From: Stutzerimonas stutzeri | GTDB lineage: Bacteria; Pseudomonadota; Gammaproteobacteria; Pseudomonadales; Pseudomonadaceae | Direction of reading: 5' to 3' | DNA: 64,000 bases | Assembly (NCBI RefSeq): GCF_002909485.1 | Contig: NZ_PPXG01000002.1 | Span: 682,001 to 746,000 of the forward strand | In this document: piece after piece, positions 1-7,754 of the stretch | How positions within the stretch are numbered: position 1 is the first letter of the stretch | Layout of the letters: every line of letters starts with the position of its first letter | The notes under the pieces: model-generated | Databases searched by the model: none | What the model was told of the DNA's origin: nothing | What the model saw: the letters and a program-made list of their open reading frames with translations, nothing else | Made by a program: the position numbers and the translations under genes

Positions 1-549
1 GACGGCAAGCTCAAGCCCGGCGACAGCGTGCTGATCCAGGGCACCGGCGGCGTTTCCATCTTTGCCCTGCAGTTCGCCAAGATGGCCGGCGCCACGGTCA
101 TCGCCACCTCGTCCAGCGATGCCAAGTTGGAGCGCCTGCGCGAGATGGGCGCCGATCACCTGATCAACTACCGCAGCACGCCGGCCTGGGGTGAAACGGT
201 GCGTCAGCTCACCGATGGCCGCGGGGTCGATCACGTGATCGAAGTCGGTGGGCCGGCAACGCTGGAGCAATCGATGGTCGCGGCGCGCATCGGCGGGCAT
301 ATCGCTGTCATCGGCATCCTCACTGGCGTGGTGGGCGAGCTGCCGCTGGTGCCGGCGCTGGTGCGCCAGTTGCTTCTGCAGGGTGTGCTGGTGGGCAGCC
401 GCGCGCAGCAGCAGGAGATGATCCGCGCCATCGACGCCAACGGCATCCGCCCGGTGATCGACAAGCACTTCGCCGTGGACGATATCGTCGAGGCGTTCCG
501 CTACCAGGAAACCAACCAGCACTTCGGCAAGATCTGCCTGGATATCTGA
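1..549 (+). CDS. Zinc-type alcohol dehydrogenase / quinone oxidoreductase (MDR superfamily), 3' part
   Basis: The frame is open from base 1, so the gene starts before the window; 182 C-terminal residues are visible. They hold the Rossmann half of a medium-chain dehydrogenase/reductase: a VLIQGTGGVS nucleotide-binding loop at the visible residues 9-18, the typical GADHLINY segment, DGRGVDHVIEVGG and a C-terminal HFGKICLDI end. Such enzymes transfer hydride between NAD(P)H and alcohols, aldehydes or quinones in the cytoplasm. The N-terminal catalytic half, where zinc ligands would lie, is missing, so zinc dependence and substrate cannot be judged. It is followed by a separate methyltransferase gene after 62 bp. 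Confidence 0.85.
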   Translation, partial: DGKLKPGDSVLIQGTGGVSIFALQFAKMAGATVIATSSSDAKLERLREMGADHLINYRSTPAWGETVRQLTDGRGVDHVIEVGGPATLEQSMVAARIGGHIAVIGILTGVVGELPLVPALVRQLLLQGVLVGSRAQQQEMIRAIDANGIRPVIDKHFAVDDIVEAFRYQETNQHFGKICLDI

Positions 550-611
550 AGCCTGGCGTCGGCGGCGGCTGCGTTTAGAATGCGCGGCCACGCTGCCGAC
601 GATGCCCGCCC

Positions 612-1553
612 ATGACGCCCGAACACCTCTCCACCCTGCAAGATCACCTGCTCGACGCGCTGGCCAACGTGCCCGACGAGACGCGGCGGTTGTTTCACGG
701 CCGCGGCCGCTGCTATCCGGGGCTCGAACAACTCACCGTCGACTGGCTGCAGGGTGTCGTGCTGGTGGCGCTGTTCCGTGATCCCGGCGAGGCGGAACGG
801 GCGGCGCTAGGGCAGATGCTCATGGCGCTGACCGAATCCCCGGCCTGGCAGCAGAGCCAGGCGCAGCGCTTGCTGCTGCAGCATCGCTATCTGCCGGACG
901 CGCCGACCGAGGCGTTGCTGGGCGATGTGCCCGCCGAGTGGCTGATCAGCGAGAACGGCCTGCACTACAAGCTCGATCTCGGGCGCAAGCAGAACAACGG
1001 CCTGTTTCTCGACATGCGTTATGGCCGCCGTTGGGTGCAGGAAAATGCGCAGGGCAAGCGGGTGCTAAATCTGTTTGCCTACACCTGCGGCTTCTCGGTC
1101 GCGGCGATCGCTGGTGGCGCCGAGCATGTGGTGAATCTGGACATGGCCAGTGCTGCGCTGACCCGTGGGCGGGAGAACCATCGCCTCAATGGTCACGATC
1201 TCAGCAGGGTGAGCTTTCTCGGCCACGAACTGTTCAAGTCCTGGGGCAAGGTGCGCAAGCTCGGGCCTTACGATCTGATCATCATCGACCCGCCATCCTT
1301 CCAGAAGGGCAGCTTCGCCCTGACCCGCGATTACCAGAAGATCCTGCGCAAGCTGCCGGAACTGCTGAATGCCGGCGGCCAGGTGCTGGCGTGCGTGAAT
1401 GACCCGGATATCGGCGCGGACTTCCTGATCCAGGGCATGGCTGCCGAGGCGCCGCAGCTGCGCTTCGAGCAACGCCTGGAAAACCCGCCGGAGTTTCCCG
1501 ATATCAGCCCCGAGAGCGGGCTCAAGGCGTTGCTGTTCGTCGCAGCAGATTAG
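612..1553 (+). CDS. Class I SAM-dependent methyltransferase, RlmI-like (COG1092 type)
   Basis: A 313-residue protein. The C-terminal two thirds form a Rossmann methyltransferase: motif I VLNLFAYTCGFS at about residues 151-162, an acidic NLDMAS motif II and the catalytic DPPSFQKG motif IV near residue 226. This is the signature of the RlmI/RlmK-like RNA m5C and m2G methyltransferases. The N-terminal PUA domain of true RlmI is not recognisable, and the first 110 residues have a different sequence. An rRNA base is therefore the likely target by family, but the substrate is not established. The ATG start at 612 follows a weak ribosome-binding region. The gene converges with the TonB-dependent receptor gene. 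Confidence 0.85.
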   Translation: MTPEHLSTLQDHLLDALANVPDETRRLFHGRGRCYPGLEQLTVDWLQGVVLVALFRDPGEAERAALGQMLMALTESPAWQQSQAQRLLLQHRYLPDAPTEALLGDVPAEWLISENGLHYKLDLGRKQNNGLFLDMRYGRRWVQENAQGKRVLNLFAYTCGFSVAAIAGGAEHVVNLDMASAALTRGRENHRLNGHDLSRVSFLGHELFKSWGKVRKLGPYDLIIIDPPSFQKGSFALTRDYQKILRKLPELLNAGGQVLACVNDPDIGADFLIQGMAAEAPQLRFEQRLENPPEFPDISPESGLKALLFVAAD

Positions 1554-1613
1554 TTATCGGCGACTCTCCTGAAGCCAGAGCAGGTCCGACGGCTCTCGCC
1601 GCCGGGCAGGGCG

Positions 1614-3602
1614 TCAGATGTCGTAGGCCAAACCCACGAACAGCGTGCGGCCCATGAGTATGTTGTCGACCGCTTGGGCTACTTCGTCGCGTTTCTCGTT
1701 GGTCAGGTTGTTGAGCCCGCCGTTGAGTGTCAGTTGCTTGGTGGCCTGGTAGCGGGCGCCAAGATTCAAGGTATGGAATGCACCGGTCTCGAAGGTCCCG
1801 GAGCGCGCTACGTCGTACACGTACTGGCTGCCGGTGTACTGGTAGTCCAGGTTCAGACCGAGCTTCGGCAGCGCCTGCCAGTCAGCACCGAGGTTGGCGA
1901 TGTGCTGCGGCGAATTGCGGATCGCCTCGTCGGTATCGCGGTCCCTGGCGTCGGAGTAGGTGTAGTTGGCGCGCAGGCCGATGCTATCGCTCAGCAGATA
2001 GTTGCCCTGCAGCTCGTAGCCCTTGATCCGCACGTGAGGTTGGTTGTAGGTGGTCAGCACCGGGTCTTGGGCAACGATCTGGCCGTTTACGCGAATCAGC
2101 CGCGTCGTTTCGGTGCTGATCATGTCTTCGATGCCGGTCTGGAAGAACATGATGCCAGCCTGCAGGCGGTCGTCCTGGTAGAACGTGCCGAGCTCGTAGC
2201 TGGCCGCGGTTTCCGGCTTGAGATTGTCGTTGCCCACCGTCACGCAGTAGCCGCGGCAGGCGATTTCCACATAGGTGGGATCGGACTGGGCAATGCTCGG
2301 CGCCTTGAACGATTTGCCGACGCCGCCCTTTATCACCCAGCTGTCGCTGAGGTTGTACACGCCGTAGGCCCGCGGGCTGAACTCACTGCCGTAGCTTTCA
2401 TGGTCATCCAGGCGTGCGCCTAGGGTGATATCCAGCTGGCCCAGCGAGAACTGATCCTGCAGGTAGAGCGCCTGCTGATCGATCTTGATCTCCGAGCCGA
2501 GGTTGTTGCTATGGCTTAGCTCGGTACGACGCAGTTCGCTACCCAGTGTCAGCAGGTGGTCGCCGAGGAACGCGGTGATCTGACCGTCGACCGTATGGTT
2601 GGTCTGATTGACGTCGCTGAAGCGTCCGCCGCGCAGGTTGGTCATGACCTCGGAGTCATCCATCAGATCGACGTCTTCGTAGTAGTAGCGGACTCGCGAG
2701 TTGAAGCCGTCCCAGCTGCCGCTGTGCGTCAGCCCGAACGCGCTGCGTTCCATCTCCTGAACGTTGGTCGGAAAGGCGAAGCCCGAGTTGCTCCAGGTGC
2801 CCTTGCGGTCGTCCTCACGATAGCTCAGGTCGAGGTCGATGCTCTGGCGTTCGTCGAGCAGCCAGCTCAGGCTGCCGTAGGCGCTGGCGTTCTGGCGTTT
2901 TTCGGCCGCATCAATCAGAGGCGATGTCGTCTGGTCCGAACCCCAGGCAGCCTGATCGGTGCCTTCGACGATCAGGTTGCCAAGCAGCTTGTCGTCGATC
3001 AGCGCGCCGCTGATGTAGCCGCTGGTCTTGTGGCTGTCACCTGAATCGCCCTCGGTCGGGTGCTCGTAGCCGTAGGCGATACCGGCCCTGGTGTCGGAGG
3101 TCGGTGTGCGCAGGATCACGTTGACCACGCCGCCAATGGCGTCGGCGCCATACAGCGAGGACATCGGGCCACGGATCACCTCGATGCGATCGATGGCAGC
3201 CATCGGAATCGATGACAGGTCGAAGTCATTGGCGTAGTTGGAGACAAGGGCTTCACGCGAGTTGATGCGGCGGCCATTGACCAGCAGCAGCGTGTAGTCC
3301 GAATCCATGCCGCGCAGCTTGATCTCCTTGCGGCCGTAGGTCGAAGACGGGCTGATGTACACGCCGGGCAGGTATTTCACCGCATCGGCCAGGTTGTACA
3401 CCGGCAGCTTGTCGAGGTCTTTGCGGGTGACGACCGATACACTGGCCGGCGCGCTGAGCTCGCTATGGGCGGTCTGGGTGGCGGTGATGACTTCGTTCTG
3501 CAACGTGATCGGCTCGTTGGCGGTGGCGAGCATCGGGACGAGTGCGCCGAGCAGCGTGAGTGTCAGGTGACGGGGACGACTGATGGTTCTTACAGAGGGC
3601 AT
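1614..3602 (-). CDS. TonB-dependent outer membrane receptor (CirA/FepA/BtuB-like)
   Basis: A 662-residue receptor. An N-terminal signal peptide ends near LATA, followed by a TonB-box-like segment (NEVITATQT). The plug domain includes YNLADAVKYLPGVYIS, KLRGMDSDYTLLLVNGRR and IEVIRGPMSSLYGADAIGGV; a 22-stranded barrel type sequence continues to the C-terminus. Such proteins import siderophores, haem-like ligands or vitamin B12 with energy from TonB-ExbBD. The frame is open up to 3647, but the ATG at 3602 is chosen because GGAG lies 8 nt before it and a clean signal peptide follows. The barrel contains a closely spaced cysteine pair (CRGYC). The ligand is unknown; the leader has an operator-like palindrome and weak riboswitch-like blocks. 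Confidence 0.9.
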   Translation of the reverse strand: MPSVRTISRPRHLTLTLLGALVPMLATANEPITLQNEVITATQTAHSELSAPASVSVVTRKDLDKLPVYNLADAVKYLPGVYISPSSTYGRKEIKLRGMDSDYTLLLVNGRRINSREALVSNYANDFDLSSIPMAAIDRIEVIRGPMSSLYGADAIGGVVNVILRTPTSDTRAGIAYGYEHPTEGDSGDSHKTSGYISGALIDDKLLGNLIVEGTDQAAWGSDQTTSPLIDAAEKRQNASAYGSLSWLLDERQSIDLDLSYREDDRKGTWSNSGFAFPTNVQEMERSAFGLTHSGSWDGFNSRVRYYYEDVDLMDDSEVMTNLRGGRFSDVNQTNHTVDGQITAFLGDHLLTLGSELRRTELSHSNNLGSEIKIDQQALYLQDQFSLGQLDITLGARLDDHESYGSEFSPRAYGVYNLSDSWVIKGGVGKSFKAPSIAQSDPTYVEIACRGYCVTVGNDNLKPETAASYELGTFYQDDRLQAGIMFFQTGIEDMISTETTRLIRVNGQIVAQDPVLTTYNQPHVRIKGYELQGNYLLSDSIGLRANYTYSDARDRDTDEAIRNSPQHIANLGADWQALPKLGLNLDYQYTGSQYVYDVARSGTFETGAFHTLNLGARYQATKQLTLNGGLNNLTNEKRDEVAQAVDNILMGRTLFVGLAYDI

Positions 3603-3654
3603 TGCAGGCTCCATTGCGGTTTGATCGATGCGGGATGTAAGTCTCATCAGGCGT

Positions 3655-3765
3655 GCGGCTGCAGGTTCAGGTCCTGCTTGTTATGGCGGCAGATGGATGC
3701 GCGTCGGCGTCCCATGTACGGTGCGGCCGGGGGCAGATGCTCGCCTCATTCACCCTGTAGCCAAG
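3655..3765 (-). promoter_or_regulatory. Possible degenerate cobalamin-riboswitch-like leader
   Basis: On the minus strand, in the order expected for a cobalamin riboswitch, are ACAGGG followed by TGAAT (from 3758), CTGCCCCCG (3736-3728), CATGGGACGCC (3716-3706) and a B12-box-like AGGACCTGAACCTGC (3675-3661). The first, second and last resemble conserved riboswitch blocks, but GCCACTG is absent and the B12 box is imperfect. This is inference only; a covariance-model scan would decide. Confidence 0.2.
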
Positions 3766-3853
3766 ATTCTGCAATCCGGGCCCGCACATGACCGCGCTCG
3801 ACCATCCGTCACGAAGGTGCAGCGTTAGTCGAAGCGGCCGTATGGTAGGCAAG

Positions 3854-3887
3854 ACAGGAATCTATTACAAATGGTAATAATTCCTGT
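3854..3887. promoter_or_regulatory. 34-bp near-perfect palindrome, candidate operator
   Basis: Left arm ACAGGAAT-C-TATTAC (3854-3868), spacer AAATG, right arm GTAATA-ATTCCTGT (3874-3887); the arms are complementary except for one extra C. The AT-rich core and position 250 bp upstream of a TonB-dependent receptor suggest a site for a Fur-family or other metal regulator, but it matches neither the Fur nor the Zur consensus closely. Confidence 0.5.
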
Positions 3888-4106
3888 TTGTTGTGAGCGT
3901 TCGATATGACGTGATCGCAGCGTTGATTGCGAGAATTCAGCGGTATGCGGCCACGCTCATACACGGCGTGCGCAAAGGGTGAGGGGGTCGCCGATGCGGT
4001 GAAGTGCAGTGTTCGGAACGCTGTGCGACGGGCTCACATCGCGGAAGTGAGGGTGTCGCAAGATGGGGGGCGGCCGCGCTGGCGGTTGGCGCGGCCCTTG
4101 GCGAAC

Positions 4107-4610
4107 TCAGGAACAGCTGGGCTCGATGGTGAAGGTGCGCGCCGAGTCTACCGGCCCGAGCTTTTCCAGTGCTCGCCGGCCAAGTAGTACGGGGTAGTTC
4201 ATTTCGTCTCGGTCTCTGAGGGAGAACTGTTCTTCGAGCAAGCGATCGCCGATGCAGACCTTCATCAGCACGACCGGCCTGTCTTCCTTGCCGCCGGCGC
4301 CGCGAACGGTTAGCTCCCGCTTGAGTTTGCGTTCGATACGCGACTTGACCAACTTGTCGCGCTCCACGTCCTTGAGGTCCAGATCGAAACGGACCCACTT
4401 GTCACCGTCCCGCTCGAAATACTCGACGTCCTCGGCATGCATGGAGGAGGTCAGGGCGCCGGTGTCGAGCTTGAACTTGACCGTGACGCGCTCTGGAAGA
4501 ATCAGGCCGCGCTCGACCCAGCCCAGCGGAGTGCCTTCGGCGGCAGTGCAGGAAAAAGTCGCCAGCGAAAGAAACAGTGCGGCGGGCACGGCAAGCAGGC
4601 GGGATGACAT
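4107..4610 (-). CDS. Secreted RimK-like / retropepsin-like ATP-dependent zinc protease family protein
   Basis: A 167-residue protein with an N-terminal signal sequence (cleavage near SCTAA; the Cys at position 21 could make it a lipoprotein). The rest fits the DUF785/PF05618 family: GWVE, then KLDTGALTSSMHA at about residues 47-59, RPVVLMKVCIG, and the closing NYPVLLGRRAL block. LDTGA resembles the active-site loop of retropepsin-like aspartic proteases. The family name (ATP-dependent zinc protease) is historical and activity is unproven. The protein is likely periplasmic. It is preceded by the LysR gene on the same strand, 56 bp upstream. Confidence 0.8.
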   Translation of the reverse strand: MSSRLLAVPAALFLSLATFSCTAAEGTPLGWVERGLILPERVTVKFKLDTGALTSSMHAEDVEYFERDGDKWVRFDLDLKDVERDKLVKSRIERKLKRELTVRGAGGKEDRPVVLMKVCIGDRLLEEQFSLRDRDEMNYPVLLGRRALEKLGPVDSARTFTIEPSCS

Positions 4611-4666
4611 CAGGGGTGCTCCTGAGCGTTGGGTTCGCTAAATAGAGCGACAGCTGCGGCGGACGT

Positions 4667-5623
4667 TCAGCTTGTTTTCGTTGCGCTGCTCGCGACGCCA
4701 TTCTGCGCGGCCTCCCGTATGGCGATTTCTTCGCTGAGCGCCCGGACGAAGGCATCGACGGCCACAGGCAGGTAACGCGAACTGCGCACATAGACGCCGA
4801 GATCGCTGAATACCGCGCCACTGTCGTTAAGCGGAACGTGCATCAGGGTGCCGCTGGCCAGTTCGGCCTCAATGCCGATGCGGGTCTGGAACGCGACGCC
4901 GGCACCGCGTTTGGCCATCTGCAGGGCCAGCTCGACCGAGCTGGTCTCCAGTGGCGCCTTGTGTCGCGGACGGGTACGCGCCAGCAGCGGTGCCAGCAGG
5001 TGATGAATGGACAGATCGCTCTTGGCGAGGATCAAGGGATATTCGGCGCAGGTGGCGAAGCTGACGTCGCATCGCGTGGCCAGCGGATGTTCCGGGTTGA
5101 CGATGGCCCCCAGGCGGAAATGCCCGACGCCCAGTTGCTGCAGGTCGGCGGTACGTGGCAGCGCGAAAGCCAGGCCGATGTCCGCCTGACCGCTGATTAC
5201 CGACTCGGGAATTGCCTGCGAGCCGAGGCTGGTGACGCCCACAGTGACCCGTGGGTAGCGCTCTCGCAGTTGCTCCAGCACGCCGGGCAATAAATCGGTG
5301 GTGACGCCAGAAACGGTGGCAATTTCCACATGGCCGGTGCGCAGGCCTTGCAGCGCATCCAGTTCAGAGCGCACACGCTCGGCGTCCTGAAGTACGACGA
5401 TGACATGGCGGGCGAAGATCTCGCCGGCAGCGGTCAGTCGCAGCCCACCGGGCAGGCGTTCGAACAGCGGTGTGCCGATCTCGTCTTCAAGCTTGAGGAT
5501 CTGCCGGTTCACCGCAGAGGAGGCGACGTTTAGCCGCCGCGAGGCTTCGCGGATCGACTGGCAGCGGCGCACCATGTCGAAGTAATGGATCGCCGGCGAA
5601 TGAATGCGCAGCTTGCGGGCCAT
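4667..5623 (-). CDS. LysR-family transcriptional regulator
   Basis: A 318-residue LTTR. The winged HTH occupies about residues 8-66 (SIREASRRLNVASSAVNRQI, then LEDEIGTPLFERLPGGLRLT), followed by a periplasmic-binding-like effector domain (GHVEIATVSGVTTDLLPG, VSGQADIGLAFALP). It starts only 6 bp after the stop of the TetR gene, so the two regulators are almost certainly co-transcribed. No catabolic operon lies beside them; the nearest structural gene in the direction of the promoter is the Tsx-type porin. Effector and targets are unknown. The ATG at 5623 is supported by alignment of the HTH near the N-terminus. Confidence 0.9.
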   Translation of the reverse strand: MARKLRIHSPAIHYFDMVRRCQSIREASRRLNVASSAVNRQILKLEDEIGTPLFERLPGGLRLTAAGEIFARHVIVVLQDAERVRSELDALQGLRTGHVEIATVSGVTTDLLPGVLEQLRERYPRVTVGVTSLGSQAIPESVISGQADIGLAFALPRTADLQQLGVGHFRLGAIVNPEHPLATRCDVSFATCAEYPLILAKSDLSIHHLLAPLLARTRPRHKAPLETSSVELALQMAKRGAGVAFQTRIGIEAELASGTLMHVPLNDSGAVFSDLGVYVRSSRYLPVAVDAFVRALSEEIAIREAAQNGVASSATKTS

Positions 5624-5629
5624 GATCGG

Positions 5630-6304
5630 TCAGCGTTGCGCAACTGGCGGCGGCGTTAGCCCGCAGCCCTTGAGGATGATGGCGATCAGGTTGTCGCTGG
5701 CGTGGGCGAAGTCTGCACGGGTCATGCGCTTGCCGTTGATGCGGCGGATCTGATCGGAGAAATCGGCGTAGTGCTGGGTACTGCTCCAGATCATGAAGAT
5801 CAGGTGCATCGGGTCTACCGGGTCCATCCTGCCGGCGGCGATCCAGGCGTCGAACACGGCGGCGCGGCCGCGAAACCAGCTGCGATAATCCTGATTGAAG
5901 TGTTCGGACAGGCATTCGCAGCCGCTGATGACCTCCATGGCGAAGATCTTCGAGGCCTGCGGATGGCGTCGGGAGAATTCCATCTTGATGCGGATGTACT
6001 CGGCCAGGGCGGTGGCGGGGTCGTCGTCTACGGTGAGGTCGTCGAAGGCAGTGTCCCAAAGCTCGAGAATGTGCCGCATGACCTCGACATATAGCCCCAG
6101 CTTGCTGTTGAAGTAGTAGTGCACGTTGGCCTTGGGCAGCTTTGCGCGGGTGGCGATGGCGTTCATGCTGGTGCCCTTGAAACCGTACCGGGCGAACTCT
6201 TCGGCGGCTGCGGCGAGTATGGACTCCTCGTTCTTCTGGCGAATGCGGCCAGCGGGCTTGCCCTGAGCGGTGTAAAGCGGCTGCGGTGCGTTGTTCTTGT
6301 CCAT
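5630..6304 (-). CDS. TetR/AcrR-family regulator, RutR-like C-terminal domain
   Basis: A 224-residue protein. An N-terminal TetR HTH spans about residues 24-70 (ESILAAAAEEFARYGFKG, then MNAIATRAKLPKANVHYYF). The C-terminal region, with FAMEVISGCECL, DYRSWFRGR and HLIFMIWSSTQHYADF, matches the YcdC/RutR type of ligand domain that in E. coli senses uracil and thymine. The frame is open upstream to 6541, but the ATG at 6304 follows AGGGA at 6 nt and gives the normal family length. It is first in a two-gene unit with the LysR regulator, and the upstream neighbour is a nucleoside-channel homologue, which fits a role in pyrimidine or purine control. Confidence 0.88.
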   Translation of the reverse strand: MDKNNAPQPLYTAQGKPAGRIRQKNEESILAAAAEEFARYGFKGTSMNAIATRAKLPKANVHYYFNSKLGLYVEVMRHILELWDTAFDDLTVDDDPATALAEYIRIKMEFSRRHPQASKIFAMEVISGCECLSEHFNQDYRSWFRGRAAVFDAWIAAGRMDPVDPMHLIFMIWSSTQHYADFSDQIRRINGKRMTRADFAHASDNLIAIILKGCGLTPPPVAQR

Positions 6305-6383
6305 GGTCCCTATCCGTGAGCGCGCTGGCGGCCGGCCTTCAGTTATGAGCGTTAGCCCAGCATTGGAGGCCGTCATCGGTTTC

Positions 6384-6401
6384 GGCGGGCTGAAGCCCGC
6401 C
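6384..6401. repeat. REP-like intergenic inverted repeat (copy 1)
   Basis: GGCGGGCT-GA-AGCCCGCC followed by CTACGG. The minus-strand reading CCGTAGGGCGGGCT..AGCCCGCC is the same family as the element at 27019-27041. The position between convergently spaced coding regions is typical for repetitive extragenic palindromes of pseudomonads. Confidence 0.65.
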
Positions 6402-6528
6402 CTACGGTTCAGGCCACGAACCCCAGAGGAAGAGGTGGTGAACCAAGTCGGGCTGATTCTGCACGAGTTTTGTTGCATGAGCAGCCGTTGCGCTTGCCAG
6501 GACCAACAGCCGTTCTTGCAGGGCAAGC

Positions 6529-6552
6529 GCCGCCCGGGCATTCGGGCGGCGA
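6529..6552 (-). terminator. Hairpin downstream of tsx
   Basis: CGCCGCCCG/CGGGCGGCG, a 9-bp stem with a 6-nt loop, begins 6 bp after the tsx stop. No strong T-run follows on the minus strand, so it may stabilise the mRNA end rather than terminate. Confidence 0.4.
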
Positions 6553-6557
6553 GCGCG

Positions 6558-7373
6558 TCAGAAATGCGCTTTGACGATGGCGCTGAAGGTGTTCTGGTCG
6601 GTCGGGCCGACGAAGTTCTCGCTGACGAAACCGCCGTCCTCGATGCCGTACTTGTTCGACCAGTAGTCGTACTCGATACCGACGTAGAGCTTGCCGGGCG
6701 TGTAGTCCAGCGCCTTGCCGAGGTCGTACTTGATCTGCGGGTTGAAGTGGAAGTTCTTCTTCAGTTCGGTGTTGCTGTTCTTCTTGTCGTTGACGACCCA
6801 GTCGATATAGCCGTCGAAGAGGATGTCCGATTTGCCTACCGGGAAGGTCATGGCCCAGGTCGGGGTGATCTGCCACTGGCCGCTCGGCTTGCCGGTGGTG
6901 CCGTCAGGCTTGCGGTAATAGGTATTCAGGGCGAAGCGGTCGAAGCCCGGGATGGCGAGGTCCACGGCCGGGCCGAGCAGGTAGTTCTGGTTCGGCGTAC
7001 CGTCGTCCTGGCTCTCACCGCGCTCGTAGGTGGCGGAGATCAGCACGTCCTTGATCGGGCCGAAGGAGAGGTCGGTACCGGTGATCTTGCCCAGCGATAG
7101 GCGCGGGCTGAACTCACCGTAGTAGGTGTGGCCGTCGCTGCCGGAAATGCCGTTGTACCACTTGTTGTCGACGAACAGGAACATGTCCCCCCAGGTCCAG
7201 CCGCTGGCATGTTCGAAGGTGATGGTCTGCTGGATTTCGCCGGCATCCACCTTGTAATCCTTGCCATACAGATAGGTCAGGCTGTTGTTCTGCCAGAGCA
7301 TCGGGCTGGCCATGGCTTGACTGCTGAGGATGAACCCGGCCGCGAGGGCTGCGGTGGTCAGGCTGCGCTTCAT
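6558..7373 (-). CDS. tsx: Tsx/OmpK-type outer membrane nucleoside channel
   Basis: A 271-residue outer membrane protein with a clear signal peptide (cleaved after SQAMA, about residue 22). The mature part begins with the family signature MLWQNNSLTYLYGKDYKV and continues with FEHASGWTWGDMFLFVD, YYGEFSPRLS and a C-terminal phenylalanine, as in the Channel_Tsx/OmpK family of 12-stranded barrels. In enteric bacteria Tsx admits nucleosides; the relatives in Vibrio and Pseudomonas are less well characterised, so the substrate here is inferred. ATG at 7373. It stands alone on the minus strand and is followed by the TetR-LysR pair, which may control it. Confidence 0.85.
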   Translation of the reverse strand: MKRSLTTAALAAGFILSSQAMASPMLWQNNSLTYLYGKDYKVDAGEIQQTITFEHASGWTWGDMFLFVDNKWYNGISGSDGHTYYGEFSPRLSLGKITGTDLSFGPIKDVLISATYERGESQDDGTPNQNYLLGPAVDLAIPGFDRFALNTYYRKPDGTTGKPSGQWQITPTWAMTFPVGKSDILFDGYIDWVVNDKKNSNTELKKNFHFNPQIKYDLGKALDYTPGKLYVGIEYDYWSNKYGIEDGGFVSENFVGPTDQNTFSAIVKAHF

Positions 7374-7754
7374 TGATGTGTACTCCGTGTTGGCTTTGAG
7401 TGGGCTTGTAAGTTGTCCAAGCGGTCAGGCTTTGGTCCCTAAGCAAGCGGCGAGCCAATACGTGTATGCGGCTGTAGTGTTAAGTTAACCTGCTGATTAT
7501 AAATGAGTTATTTTTTGGTAATGGCCGAGTTGATGACGATCTAAAGACCGCGGCGGTGAACAATTGCGCCTGCATGATCTGACCGATGCGTCAGCTTGCT
7601 TCAGTTTGGGGCGCAGCAGATGGCCGATTGCCAGGCTCGCCACCGAAACGGTGCGTAAGGCGCGATGTCGCGGACAGATGGACAGGGCAGCGTTAGCGCG
7701 GGCGGTGAAGCGCAACTGCCGGCACTGGGCCGGCAGTCTTGGGGCGTGGATTGA
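7374..7754. other. Intergenic stretch between tsx and csgA
   Basis: 381 bp without a credible gene. It contains an AT-rich part (7480-7525) with a candidate minus-strand -10 element TATAAT (complement of 7496-7501) about 120 nt upstream of tsx, and the csgA hairpin at 7715-7737. No good -35 box is visible. Confidence 0.5.
7715..7737 (-). terminator. Hairpin downstream of csgA
   Basis: ACTGCCGGC / GCCGGCAGT, a perfect 9-bp stem with a 5-nt loop, lies 17 bp after the csgA stop and marks the likely end of the curli transcript. The T-run after it is poor. Confidence 0.55.

Larger units (their letters stand above)
3603..4106. other. 504-bp intergenic stretch upstream of the TonB receptor
   Basis: No convincing gene is present; open frames here have arginine-rich, shadow-like translations. 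It holds the leader of the TonB-dependent receptor (3603-3853), a 34-bp palindrome (3854-3887), and a GC-rich hairpin GGCCGCGC/GCGCGGCC (4072-4096) just beyond the stop of the next minus-strand gene. That hairpin lacks a T-run, so its role as a terminator is doubtful. Confidence 0.6.
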
